Assembly (NCBI RefSeq): GCF_015832195.1
Contig: NC_052017.1
Coordinates: 106,676,929 to 106,740,928 of the forward strand
Source: Motacilla alba alba
Lineage: Eukaryota > Chordata > Aves > Passeriformes > Motacillidae
Reading direction: 5' to 3'
Length of the DNA: 64,000 nucleotides
The notes beneath the pieces were generated by a model. That model saw nothing but the letters and a program-made list of their open reading frames with translations, was not told where the DNA came from and made no database searches. A program made the position numbers and the translations under genes. Below, one piece after another: positions 47,566 through 61,261 of the stretch (positions within the stretch are counted from its first letter, which is position 1; each line of letters begins with the position of its first letter).

Positions 47566-50500
47566 GTTGTTTTCTGTATTTTCTCCTTTTAAACAGTATT
47601 GACTACATATTTCTATGGAAAGGAGAGACACTTTCTAGCTTCCTAAGAAAATAAACAGATGGCACTGCTGGGGTGGTAGGTAGGAGGGATGAAGCATTCT
47701 CAAGCCTCAGTTGCAACCCTTGATAAGGAAAGTAGAAGGTGGAATTCCTCAAAGCAGGCTTTTACATCTGGATTTCTTAGGGACAGATAAATGAGCCAGC
47801 ACATTCATGGAGGAGTACATTTTATAACTGCTGGCAGAATGACCTTTTAAATGCTTGTGCCTGCAGCACTGACACAGACTTGCCCATGGAGTTACGAAAG
47901 GCAGAACTGGACATCCACCGCAGAGTGAAAAAAGGAGGGAGCACTGACAGTGCCTCTTCCCTGCATCATTGCCACTCTCCTTTTCTATCCTGTCCTACCA
48001 AAGGTACCTTTGAACAGTGGCACTGCCCAACACAACTACAGCCCAACCACCACGGAGCAGAATACCACAGGTTCCAACCAGGGAAATGCTGTAAAAAAGA
48101 TGCAAAGGTGAGAAGAAAAATTGCTGCCTGCACCAGTTTCTTTGCTACAGCCAAGGTTCCCGCATTCATACCTTTTCTACAGCACTGTGAATTTTTTAGA
48201 AAGAAGCAAGAATCCCTATCCCTTCAAAATGCTGGAAGTTTTTAACAACTGCTACCCAAGTAGGTAACCAAGGCATTTAATCAACTTGTAAATGCCCAAG
48301 TGTGAAGGCAACCTAAGTACTAATCATGAAATTACTATGCATGACAAAATTCAGAATAGTGTTTTGCTGTAATTGTGCATAATTTAACTCAAAAAAGCAA
48401 GAGGAGTTATATTTGGATACAGAAGAAAGAGGTCAATTTGATGAGGGGGAAAAAATGCTGTCATTTTTACTAGTCTGAGAGAGAAATCCTTCATCCACTG
48501 TAAGAATTTTGGCATGTTGCTTCTCCAGTGTGGTGCCAGGGGACAAGTCATCATCAAAGGAACATGTAATAGAAAAAATGGTGTTCCAGAGCCACATTTT
48601 CAACAAAAGAAATCCACTTCTGTTACCTTAAAGTACATTATAAACTGCAGCTTGAGCCATTGGAGGCAGATAGATACCTGTATGTTACAATCCCAGAATA
48701 CATATGTAAAAATAAAAACAATATAAAAGTTTTGCTCCTTCTGATAAGAAGGAATGGAAATATTAAATAAAAAATCCAGGATGGTTTCAACAATTTCCTA
48801 ATGATTTCATGACATTTCTGGACAATGAGCTTCCTAATTTTGAGTTTGTAAGCCAATGTTGATGGAGTCAAATACAGACCTGGTTTGGACAGTTTGCTCT
48901 TTTCTTCTAAGGAGAAAGAATGGGATATGGGATGCAGGGTGACATCTGTCCTGTGTGCACTGCTACTGACATGGGTGAGGCTATGTGACCTACACAGAAC
49001 CTTTCAAACCCAGACACAGATGAGGGATGTGTGGATAGTGGATTCTGAAGGTCTGCCCACCCCATCACGGTGGCAGAGGTCAGCCTCTGTTTCCCTCTGT
49101 TTCCTTGAGCCTCTGTTTCCCTGAAGGAAAACTTTGTTAACAGGGCACCAGCAACGAAGAAAAGCCACAAGCCTCCTACCCCAGCACTCAAATGTTGATT
49201 TTGCCCTCCTTTTGTACCCTTCCCTTCATCAGCATCAACCCAAAACAATTACATCTAATCCCTTTACCTGGCAGAAAGCCAGCAGAGAAACATAAGCAGG
49301 AGTCAAACCTCAGGAATTTTGTGACACAGAGAAGGAAACCAGAGCATGAAGTGCCCTTCACCATGCATGGCCCACTGCATTGGTCTGAGCAGCCTAACCC
49401 ATGCTCTCTGACACAATCCTGAGGATATCACTCCTTGGGACAGAATTTTTGGACCAGAAGTAGAAAGAGCATGAGATAATATCAGGAATAAATGCTTTTC
49501 AGGTAACCAAGTTCAAAAAGAGTACAGAGGGCACAGAGGCTATGGTAAGAAATTATCTTGATGCTAATGCAAATTATTCTAGTTTCTTCCAAAACATGCT
49601 CTTGCACTTGACCTTTAAGGCACACCTTTCCAAGGAAATAGTCACATGAAATCACAATAAAAATTCCTTTGGGTTTATTTTAAATACAAGTAAATTGCAT
49701 TAGCATAAACACATCTCCATCTTAAGAGGCAGATTCTTTGATAAGTAGCTTTCAATGTACATAGACTGCAAAAACAGGAGGATGGCTTTAACAACCAGCC
49801 TCTAAACTTCCCTAGAATGCAGCTAGATTGGTAACTCTACTAAAAGTCATAAAATGGATGTATTTTTCTGCTGAAGGTGTATGCCTTTGCAGCTTTTGGT
49901 GACTAAAATATATATTTCATTGATTTTGAAGACATCTGGAAAAATAAGCCATTTTTGTTTATTTGGAAAAGTAAGTATAAACAGGATATATTTTCAAGAA
50001 ACACACATATGTAAACACAAAGTTCTCTAGGCAGGCACAATATACACCACAGTCCTAAGATCTCATATGCGTTCTATATAGACTTTGTTCATAATCTAAC
50101 ACAGATCACATAATGTTCATGTCACCATGAAAGTTTTGCTTTTTCCCTGAAAGGATGGCAGCTTTACACATTGTGTTAAGTTATTGCTGGGTTAGCCCAG
50201 CATAGACAAGCTCCTACTACCCTTGGGTGGGAATACCAGGCATGATTAGAAAAAAATCTGCAGATCTTTCTTTTGGCCATTTCTAGCTTCCCAGTTTTCA
50301 GACTCTTTATCACAAACAGGTGCAGGTAACCCTGTTTTCCCTGTGTTAGTTATCTTCTTCCTTGTGTAATGAAGTCTGAAAGGACAATTTAATTTGCAAA
50401 AAGAGAAAAATACTCAAGACTATAAAGAAAAACAGGATGGTGGACAGAAATGCTCTGGGATGAAGCTATGAGAATGAGCACAGCCATGGCTGGCCTTTTG

Positions 50501-53500
50501 TCTTTCCATCATCATCCTAAGAAAGAGCCCTCTTTTCCTGAGACTCCTGGTTTGCATATGTATGCTTTATCTTCCTCCTTTCTCTTTAAAGTAGCAGAAA
50601 TTTTTATCTCTAATCCCCTTGTCATCTGCTAGACAAAAATACAGATTCAATGTCCTCATTCATTTTTGAAAAATAGCCTTGTTATCAAGAATGTTGCAAA
50701 TTATCAGTTACTTTGAGAGCTATGAAACACTTTTACCTTGGGAAAATATTTGGGGTTTTTCAAAAACTTTTCTACTCAAAATCAGGAAGAAGAGTATAAG
50801 ATTAGAATGACTTTATAACCAAAGAAAGAGTACTTTTTACTCTTTTGACTAGTTGAATCTTCAAAATAATTTCCAAACATGTTGTCCTTTTACTTAGGCT
50901 GCAGACTCTGATAAATTCAGAATAAGTAAGAAAGGATTCTTTTATTCAGAAGATGTCAAAACAATAATGTCAGCAGAGTTCTCCAAAGAAATGAATTTAA
51001 ATAGAAAATTCATTTGAAATTTTCTTTCCCACACACTGTTCTGCAGTTGCACTGGATCAGTACTTCCTTGTGAAGGAGAATGTTTTGTCACAAAGATCCC
51101 TGACTTGCTCTAGGGCTCTGTGCTAACTTGCATTTTAGTAACAGGACAACCAAGGCCTGAAAAGATGTTTTCCTGCAGTAAGTACTGTACCCTTCCTCCT
51201 TGGAGTCCAGCTGCATGTGATCCCAAGCCAAAGGCTGGTATAGCACAGCTGTGCTACCTTGGCTCAGATTTCTGAGAAAACTGGAAATTTGTGAGGCAAG
51301 AGTGTGAGAAAGTGGGCTAGAGCCACACAAGAAAGGAATGGGAGAGGTGCAGGCAGGGATGCAGTTATTGAGCAGTGGATGGCTGCTGCAGGATTAAAGA
51401 GAAATACACCAACATGAGGAAAGTATAAAGTACTTAGGGGACTGGAATAAAAATACAGCATCTTACCTGTTTCTTTCTGTTCTCTAATTTCTGGAACAAA
51501 TGAGTATTCAAAAAGAAAAAGCCCCAAACAGTCAACTAAACTGACTGCACTGGCAGTTCAATTATAATCTCAAATATTAATCTGTGTAATTTTAACTCAG
51601 CTCCCATTGCTAAAGTAGATATTCACTATATATGAATGAATAAAACAGTATTTAGTATTATCCTCAAATAATCTTTCTGTAGAATACTCTATTTTTGAGC
51701 TGCATGCTTCTATCTGTCACTGGTCTAAACCTACCCGATTATTCCCGTTTTACTGTATTGTTTATCCTATAGCCTCATCTCATAGCTTGGAATGAATCAT
51801 GGTAAATCTGTACATCTAGTGGCTTCCTGATAAAACATGTTTCCAACACTATTTTTAAGCACTTACCAGGCAGTGTGGCTAGGGGCACTACATGACAGAT
51901 GCTTTGGAATCACTGAACATTTGAATATTACTATATATATTTTAGAAGTATTACACATACCACATGGGCTTGTTAGTGATTGTATTACAGCCTAAGTGAT
52001 CAGGAGGTGAGTTACCAGAGGAACAAGTGATACTGAAAAGGGGGGATACTGAAAAGGCAGGTTCTATGTCATACCCACAGTGATCTACAACAAGGACACA
52101 TATTATTTATTATGCATTTATTAATTGTCCTGCTGCAGAAGACAGGTGACCTACTCTTAACAAAGCACACATGTAGCTTGTTTATAGATAACATGTTTCC
52201 TCTTCTCTGAATAAACTCTTTTTTGCTTTAGGAAAGCCTACTTTTTGCCTCATAAACCTGTCACTTCCAAACCTGGTTCAATTTAAGGGAAGATGATGTA
52301 GTACCGCAAATGGGCTGACGACCACCACGCTATCCAGGTCATGAGACATTCAGATTTAGCTGGGAAAGCACAGCTTGTGGTGCTGAATGAGACATGCCCC
52401 ATCTGGCCAGGGCTCTGCAGCATGTTCTGCAAAGAAGGATACTTTGAAGGTTTCCAGGAAATAAGGCACCTTCCTGATGAAAGGAAGCCTTAGGGCTGTG
52501 GCACAAAGCTAGATTTGGCTCTCCACTAACATAAAAAGATATTCCATTTGCTCTCATAGAAATATGAGAAAGAAATTTAAGAAATATGATTTTCCTGCTG
52601 TTGGAGCCAAGACCAAAATGAACACAGGCAGTTCCTTTTATGTAACACCAAACTGGGAAGAGTTTTTCCAAAGCTTGCTCAAGGAAACAGGCGCACTGCC
52701 CACTAGCCATTGTACAACTCCACAACTCCAGCTGCTCTCAAATGGCATCTCATTCACAAGCCCCTCTAGCCTAAAAGAGGTAAAGAACTAGTCTGTGCAT
52801 TATTGTATACTTCAGTTTCTTCAGAAACTATAAATACAGGACTACCTTTGCTGAACAGCATCATCAGAACCAAATTTGTAGCAATGGTAGTAATTTTCTC
52901 CTTAATTCCAAAGGATGCAAGGGTAAGGCGTACAACAGGACCGCATCAGTTACTGTCTGCCATTGGTATGACAGTGGATCATAATGGGTTTAATATCCAT
53001 TAAAAAGAAAGTAAAATGTTCGTGCTAATTTACTGGGTTAGGCATCAAGTTGTTTGCATTGCAAAGTCAAGGAACAACTGCTTCTGATGATGTCAATGTA
53101 AATTATCACAAAACAAATCATTTATTTTACAACTGAAATTGTAGAAGTGCATGGGACTACCAGATATACTTCAAATACAACTTTTGTTGCCACTGCCTGC
53201 CAGTCTTTCAAACTAATAATTTAGTTTCCCTGTGGCATTACAGTGATGCACAATCTGTATGAAATTCACATCATTTACTAATGGTATTTTTTCCTTTTTT
53301 CTAAATTCAAGCTACACACAAGACTAAAGATATATTTTCACATCTGATTAATTTCATTATCATTTATGCTAAGTCTGCTCCAACTGAACCTAAAAAATGT
53401 GGAGGAAAACAGTTTTGTTTTTCTTTTAGCTTGGATTTAGATTTAAGAAGACAAGTAGCAGCAGCAGCATGAGACACATATAATAGGGCTTAATTACATC

Positions 53501-55469
53501 TCACACAGGCTTAATTATGAGAAGTGGCAGAAAGAACCTGCAACATTTCATCATTAGAGAAAAGTTATCAACCATGTTTCCCAAACTTTTAGTACAGAAG
53601 TGCTATTAATTGCTTACTGCCAGCATACAGAATTCATATTTGTTATTCAGGCTGATATACATATCATGACTGCCACAAGAAATGGATAACTGAATTAGTT
53701 TGATGAATTTTGTAATAATAAACATAGAATTTCCACAAAAAGCTTAGGGTATCGAAAGCCTGCATTTATGAGTTCTGATTTCTGCAGCAACTGGGTTGTC
53801 TTTTTTTCTTCTTGTAAATTCAGGATAAAATATTGCTATTGTTATATCCCTTGATATCCTTATTTAATTCCTAATCCATAGAGAAGATAGTCTATAGGCC
53901 CATGAAAGTAAAACAGGCATTTCAGAATTAGTTGAAATACACAATTTCATCCTCAGAGGCAACCTAAAACAAGTTGGTTTCTGGGCACAGAAAATGAGAA
54001 GAAATTTTAAAAAGTGTATTTCCACAGTACCCCATATAACAACTTTATGAAAATTTTTATTGTAAATTTTAATTTTCATTATTTCATGCCGCATCAGCTG
54101 CAGTTTCACACAGTTATTTAGATGCAAGTAATTTGACCTTTCATTGCATAGATTTAGGTGAAAAATGCTAATACTGATTATTTTACCATTGACTGATTCA
54201 CACAGACTTTTATCTAGACCACCTGTAACACACCATTATGTGCTCATCTTAAGTTATGCATTACAATAGTTTGGAGATACAAACAAGTTCCAGAAAAGCT
54301 GGAACCATTATTTCAACACTTGGCAGCAATCTGTCAAAAAAAAAAAACCCAAAAGTTTTTCCAGGGATGCTGACTTTTACAAGAAATGCACATTTCACTG
54401 AAAATAACCTAACAAAAGAATTTGGAGCAGGCCTAATCCATTCCTGGCTGCTTTGATGGCATTTAGTATAGGCTCACTTCTTAGACATCCTGCTATATTA
54501 TTGTTGTCAACATCTTTGAGCAACAATGCTCCAAACTTGGTTACTCAGCCTGCACTACTTCCTGGTCATCAAGGCTGAGCACTTCTGCCATGCTGCAGAG
54601 AGCATGTATGAAATACTGACTGCATGCTGCCATCTTCTGTTTTATCCCACGTCTTCAAGAAAGAAGGTGTAAACACCAGGGAATGACTACCAAATACCTG
54701 GCTCTGCTATAGGGTGTCACACCCAGAGGCCTCAGAGTCCATTGGAAGGACAGGACCACTTGGGATGGGAGCTGGGGGTGGGGGTACCATTTGCTACATA
54801 TAAGACACTGTTGGGCAGCTATCTGGGGTTTAGACCTGTAGAAAAAGACTACAGAGACAGAAGTTTCTCACACCATCTTTCTTTAAATGGCACATTATGT
54901 TGCTTCTTTTCCCCAGTACACAATGCGATGCTTCGAGCAGCAGAGCTTTAAGGAGCTCTCGTTAGGAAATCATTCCACAGCTTGCAACACATCTTTGACA
55001 GAAAACTAAACTCCCTTTAAGTTAACGATTCCTGAAATCCAGCTGAACATTGCTGGTACTCCTCAGTCACTCAGTTTCACTTTGCCTTTCTGTGGTTTTC
55101 AGCAGTGGGGCAAATTAAGTCTTTCCTCTTGAAACAGTAATAATTTTGAAAGAAGATGTTCTTTAGTTTCACTGCTTCTAAGGTGTAAGCATTTCTAATA
55201 AATATTAATTTTTTGTCTTCTGTCTGAGGTCAATCCTAGTAGGTATCAACATTTTACTTATCTGCCTCTCTGTCATTTTTGGCAAGGGGGGAAATCAACA
55301 GCAGGCTGAAAAGATGCTGTAATAAAGATGCTAAAGAATAAAAACTTGAGCTTAAATCCTGACCTCTGCAGAGCCTCATTAGTACAATTCACCCTGTCTC
55401 AATTCATCATCAGCCATCACTGATCATTATTTATAGTTCTTCAACTCATCTACAGTCTGTATGACCATG
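47566..55469 (-). other. Presumed CHST9 intron
   Basis: About 7.9 kb without a supported exon. Small features: a CCTCTGTTTCC motif repeated within 49083-49122, and an A-run plus CCC at 54336-54349. Open frames of 70-128 codons (for example 52339-52725, minus) have no domain and overlap frames on the other strand. Confidence 0.45.
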
Positions 55470-55700
55470 TTTCTATCCAAGCCAACATGTATTAGTTATT
55501 TGTGTATGCTTTGGCAAGATGATATCAAAAGGTTTACTAAAATGCATGTATTATACCACTTGCTTTTCATCTGCTTATTTTGTAATCTTATCAGAAAGGT
55601 AAAAAAAGCAATCTGGCTAGATTTATCCTTTCTAAGCCTATTTGTCTTATTGCTTATGGTTCCATTATTAAAGCTGAGGAAAATAATCTTCTTTACTCAA
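55470..55700 (-). mobile_element. Possible ancient LINE (CR1/L3-type) relic, antisense on plus
   Basis: The plus strand contains 'TTACTAAAATGCATGTATTA', 'TTTTGTAATCTTATCAGAAA', 'GGTAAAAAAAGCAATCTGGC' and 'TAGATTTATCCTTTC'. This recalls the reverse complement of the CR1/L3 stretch just before the reverse-transcriptase YLDF block. A 129-codon hydrophobic plus-strand frame (55461-55850) crosses it and is then an antisense artefact. Similarity is by eye and eroded. Confidence 0.35.
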
Positions 55701-58700
55701 CCTCGCAATGCACTGATCATTTGCCCACTTTTTATGGTTCTAATTTCACTGGCTCTTCCAGTTATAGTCACAAAACACTCTCAAAAATGGACCCTGACAT
55801 GGAAAAATAAACATGTGCACAGTAAGGATAAGGTTTGTGGAAAGAGGTAGAAACACAAATGAATTAGAAACAAAAATAGAATACATGGTATAGCAAATTT
55901 TGATCCTAAATCTGCCTCTTCTGACCATAATAAACTGTGTGTGCTAAAATTCAGTTCTGCAGCCAGCACTACAAATCAGCCAGCCAGAGCACTTCAGCAC
56001 TCCCTTAGCTTTAACCACATAAAAAGTCCTTCTTGACTTCAGGGTCTACTCAAGTGTCACAAGCTAAGCACAAGCTTCACAGAAGGGAAAAAAAAAATCA
56101 GCCACAGTAAATCACAAGCCTCATTTTTTTTAGCTCTGAGGGCCTACATCCTGCAGATGGAGGAAGCAAGAATATAAGGTATGGATATTGGTGCCACTGA
56201 GGGGCTCTGAGTTCCAAACCTGGCTTTGCACAAGCCAGTGCTTGTGTTTTTTCTGTTATGCCTCTTGATAAGCATTCATTTGTATTCTTCATTCTCCTTA
56301 TTATTTGTTATTTGGTTCCTGAGTTTCATTTTTTGCCATTCCCTGGAGGATCTTTTGTAAGAGGTTACACTGTCCCCTTGCTACTACTAAGGTGAGATGC
56401 ACAGACCTGTCCTCTGCACCAGCAAATTGTAAAAATGGTTTGAGACATTACTCAGTACACTGCAGATCAAGTAGAGGTTCTTTAGTCACCAAAAAAATCA
56501 AAAGTAAAGGAAATGGAAACTCTGTTTCAAATAGGCAAGTCAATTTTGTCCACAGAACCTTTGGGTGTGATAGTTAGGAACTGCATTTTTTACATGTCAT
56601 TTTTCAAGTCCCATTACACACTGAGACTTACTGAGTGTCCCTACAACATTTTTCCTTAGATATATTTTCCTCAAGCCAGCAAAACACAAGCCACCTCAGA
56701 AAAAACACCTGCAAAACCACCTTGCTAAAATTCCCAAACCCATTCCAAAAGTCCAAGACAAAACCAACCCACCATTACTGCACTGTAATGTCGTGATGGT
56801 GCTTCATGAGAGGTTAAGGAAAAAGAAATAAAATAAATAGTTAGCAGCTGAAAGGGTAACAACATCTGCCAATTCAGTTTTACATGAAAAAGTAGCTTCT
56901 CCTCTCAATAGTGGAAAGATGATAGATACTGTCATTGGTCAGTTAGAGTCCCTGACCTAAAGCTGGATTTTCAGCAACAAAAGCAATTATCTGAAAGTGC
57001 TCAGCAAAAGAAAAGCGTGAACACAGTAGGGGAGGTAAAAGGAGGAAGAAAAGTGAAGAGGAGAAGTCAAAAGAGATGTGATTCTTAATAAAAGACATTA
57101 AAAAATTAATGTTAAAAATAATTGTGATAGAGACTGCTCCAGAAGAAAATGCACCCAAATAAAAGGGAATACAGTATAGGCACAGTTGAAATCAGGAATA
57201 TTAAAGCAAATGCTGATGAACCAGCAGTGGCAAAAGAGGAATAGCATTGTTCAGCCTGAATTGGATGTAGAAGCAATTTGAATCACTGTGTTTACTCTCC
57301 TTTTTTCCCTTCCCTTTTGCTTTATTAAATAAGCCACTTCTGCCTATTCCAAGGGAAAAGAAAAAGCCTCCAAACTTTCAGACATCTGTGAAAGTGAAGA
57401 CTTATGTGAGGCAATCCAGGAACACTGTGGATATGTAGAACAGGGTTCAGTGAACAAAATGGATTTGCTCAGACTTCTGTGAATGTCATTGACCTCCATA
57501 AGAATGAAAATATTAAGATTAATGATTGCATCATGGGTGTTACAGCACCAAATAGATCAGGAGACCCTTGAACAGATTTTAAAGAGAGAAGCAGCTCTAA
57601 TTCTGTTTCCTGCTATTTAAGACACATGGCTTGTGGAGTCATGCTAACAGGTAACAAGCAATTTAGGAAGTGCTGGTGCAATTCCTTCAACAGCCTGGGG
57701 ATCTTGAGGGCATTTTGCAACACAGCAGTTGCTAATTGAAACACAGGGATACCTCTTTCACTCATGGAAGTATAGAGCACTTGAGTGCTTAGTCAGAGAT
57801 ACTCACTGTAATGTGTTTTGGCAGCTGAGGTAGAGGGCAGAGAGGGCCAAACACACATGCACGCACTGATAATGCAAGAAATCCCACTCATAATTCCCTC
57901 TACACTTCTCAGCCAAATAAGTCTCCTTACTCTTTTCAGTTCTGTAAGAGAAAAAGACTCAGAACTATGATTCATGCAAAAAGATTTAAAGGATGCAGCT
58001 TCACACACATCACTGTGCCTCAAAATTCAAGTAAGGTTTACAGCACTTTCTCAGTTGGGTTACAAAAGAGACACAGACCTTCCAGATCATACATGACTTC
58101 TGAAGATTTCATCCAGGTAACGAGTAATGAACATGTGAGCACTATTTAATTACTAATTATTCAGAGGGCATAGAATTTAATTACACTCTCTTCCATTTAT
58201 CGTTATTTCATCCATCTTTACAAATACAACTGCTTTTGGAGAATAACTACGCATAAAAATTTTCAAAACTGGCTTTACTCAGTGTGCAGCTATATATCTT
58301 TTTTTTAACAACAGTAGTTTTTAATTGCAGAACTCTTTTGCTTGTTTAGATGTACTATGTTTCAGAGCTACATTATACAAAAAAATCTTATGCATTTGCA
58401 AAATTGCAGCGCACAGCTGTTTTGTTACTTCTACTCCATTTTAAAATTGACTGGTTGGAAAATGAAGTTTGTCTGAAAACAATCACTTCTGAACTCATTT
58501 AAGGTTACAGAACTCCTATGAAAGTCCCTCTTCTTTGAGCTAAAAATGTGATTCACCAGCTAAATAAATTATACACTAAAACTGCAGTGCAGGAGGAAAG
58601 GGGCATTTTATTTTCATTATTTTAATGCTGGATTGTTTTCAACCAAAAACCTAAAAAATGTATTTAAGGGCAAAAGACCTAAGCAAACACAGCTGACTCA

Positions 58701-59850
58701 AGCTGGAAGGTTAGTTAAGCTGAGAAACAGCTGCATGAATATCTTATACTGATTAGAAGCTGTAATTCTCAGAAAATAAATAATTACCCCAGATACGATA
58801 CCAGTCAAACTAGTTCTGTGAACCATCTTCGCTGAATGCTCTTCTAAAGAAGTAAAAGCACCAAAAGCTGTTTGCATAACCAGTTAGTTAGAATAGGATG
58901 CAAGCAGAGAGTTCAGAGATTTCATTTAGCAAAACCGGAGATAAAGGGCACCATCAGGTAAATCAGTGGCACAACTTAGGGTGATTTCAAAAAGAGGAGT
59001 CTTGGATCTCAAGAGTAAGGATGGCATTTGTTTCCTAAACAGAAATTCTTTCTACTAATACTAGAGAGACATGTTAGAAGAATCTCTAAAAAAAATTATG
59101 GGTTTAGAGCTTACCTAAACAAAAAAAAAAAAAAAAAAAAAGAAAACTAAAGGCATGTCTTTATGCTTGTGTCATCACACTAAGTGACATATTCACAAAG
59201 GGTTAAGAGGAGATGTAGCTGGTGGTACCGATCCAGGTGAAGACTGAGGAGAAAGGCAGGGGGAATCTTACAGAAGCAGTTTTCCAACGGAGAATAATCT
59301 CAGCTCTAGCCAAAGCTGCATACTGAGGCCTGATATGTTGCAGGAGGGAATTTCAGCTAATGAGGGACAAGCCTCAGAAGGATGAGTCAGAGATCCCCTG
59401 CTACACCATAAAATGCCATAACACACCTACACCAAGATCTTTGTGTAGTAAGTTCAGGTGGCAGTGGTTAGAGAAAAAAGCAGCAATTTTCTTTTGAAAG
59501 GAGTCTGGACTTAAATAGACATCCTTGCTAAATCAAAACACCCACCACACTTTAACAGTAGGCTACCAACTGTGAACAAACCAGGGGATTGCCTATTAAA
59601 TGCAAAAATCTGCCCTCTCTGTTTTGGCAACAAAACCTGGAATACTACCAGATCCTAAAGCATTAGACTGTGTAAAGGAAAGAATAAGTGAAAACCAAAA
59701 TGATTGCTGACGGATGTTAGCCCATGAAAATGCATCAGGACAGCTACAAGGAGCACAATCAGAGCTAACCTTTCACAACCCCTCCCCTGCAACTTCTGCA
59801 ACACATTGAAATGTTCACATTGTCACTGAGCAGCAAATACAAATACATAC
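55701..59850 (-). other. Presumed CHST9 intron
   Basis: Unique AT-rich sequence; no exon or repeat family recognised, except an A-run of 21 at 59121-59141. Confidence 0.45.
59121..59141. repeat. A21 homopolymer run
   Basis: Uninterrupted A-run followed by GAAAACTAAAGG. No retrocopy body is recognisable upstream, so it is listed only as low complexity. Confidence 0.9.
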
Positions 59851-59932
59851 CTTCTGATGAATGGCAATAAAGATCTCGATGGATTTCACACAGAAGACAG
59901 GGCATGACCGGTATAATTAAGTAATTTGAAAA
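59851..59932 (-). other. Candidate minus-strand exon of 82 nt (weak)
   Basis: On the minus strand an acceptor, CCTGCTTTTTTTCAG, precedes the segment and a good donor, CAGAAG|GTATGT, follows it. One frame is open across all 82 nt, with an internal ATG nine codons in; the other two contain stops. The segment has CpGs (CCGG, TCGA) unlike its flanks. The peptide (IIPVMPCLLCEIHRDLYCHS) is not part of CHST9 as I know it. It could be a 5' UTR exon of CHST9, a non-coding RNA exon, or chance. Confidence 0.22.
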
Positions 59933-60584
59933 CTGAAAAAAAGCAGGTTCGGCAGGTTTTAAAGCACAGGACAGAAATCTGTGCTTCTGCATCGTAATAG
60001 GCTGTTTCATCTCTAAAGGCAAATGTTTATGACATTATGCCAGTCCATGGGATTGTCTCAAGATAACTAGTTCTTCTACATTCAGCACACAAATGCATTA
60101 CTCCATTTTATTCCTACACAAACAGCAATTTCCCACTATTATAAAATGAGCATACAATGAACCTCATATTCGCTCTACTCCCACAGTGCCTCTTCTTTAT
60201 ACCGAATGAATACAAAATGTGAAAGAATTAAGCTTGTGTGGCCAACTCATATTCCAACGCCTTTTGAGTGCTTGAAAAGTAAATGTCTCCCACATTTTAT
60301 AGATACATAACATTCAAATATGCATAGAGAAAATTCAGAGTCCTCTTATTTTTGTATATATACACACATGAAGTTTTAAGGAAAAGTAAAAAAATGCAGT
60401 GCCATTTAAGACAAAACATCCATTGCAGCTTCTCCCTCTTTTCTCTGCTGGAAAACTGTAATTACAAGCTTAATGCCATATCCAATGTTTTGTATATTTT
60501 TTAAGTACAGAACTCAATACAAAAGTCCATTTCAGGCCTAAAAATCCTGGTGTGGTACTAAAAAGCCATTAACTCTATATTAAA

Positions 60585-60616
60585 TTATACTACATTTCAT
60601 TTATACTACATTTCAT
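60585..60616. repeat. Perfect 16-bp tandem duplication
   Basis: TTATACTACATTTCAT occurs twice head-to-tail with no mismatch. Confidence 0.95.
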
Positions 60617-61209
60617 TTTAGCTGTGATGGCCCGGTAATTACTACAGATTGTTTCTGATCTCTCACATATGAAAAAGCATGGCTGGTGAATTAGTGATGA
60701 TAACCAATAATGAGAAGCAAGGGCATTTATACTTTTTCTTTGTATACTATTCAATTATTATTAACAAAATCCATTATGCTCTGTATTTTACTATATAAGG
60801 CAGATATAACCCACTAAATATATCTTTTATTTTCTCTCCTTTTTTCAACTGAGATCACAAGATATTATCATATTGCCTTTTCTCTCTCACTGCACTGCCA
60901 GGCTCTGGCCAGCCAATTCTGAATTTGCTTTCACTTTCAGACATTTATCTGCATACAGTTAGGTGAAAGGTATTATTAATCATACTCTGTTGCTAGGCTA
61001 CCTGGAGATGTTCATTTAAGCTTAATGTTTCTCTTTGTTATAAAGTGCCATGAGGAACACACAGATCAGAGACAAGAAAGCTACCTTGCAGAAGCTGCCT
61101 AAAAAATAAAATAAAATCAAGGCTTTCATAAGAGAATATGCAGTAATAAGAAAAATAATTAAAAAAACCCCAGTATAGTCTACAGTTTGCATAGTAGAGC
61201 TTCGTTTTA

Positions 61210-61261
61210 ACATGAAACTTTTAGATAACTGATGCACATGAACCTTTTAGATAACTGATGC
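61210..61261. repeat. 26-bp tandem duplication, one mismatch
   Basis: Two adjacent 26-bp units, ACATGAA[A/C]CTTTTAGATAAC followed by TGATGC, differ only at one base; a partial third start (ACA) follows. Confidence 0.95.

Noticed and set aside
47880..48245. 121-codon plus-strand frame as a gene
   Set aside because: Antisense overlap with another open frame, no known motif, no flanking splice or polyadenylation pattern.
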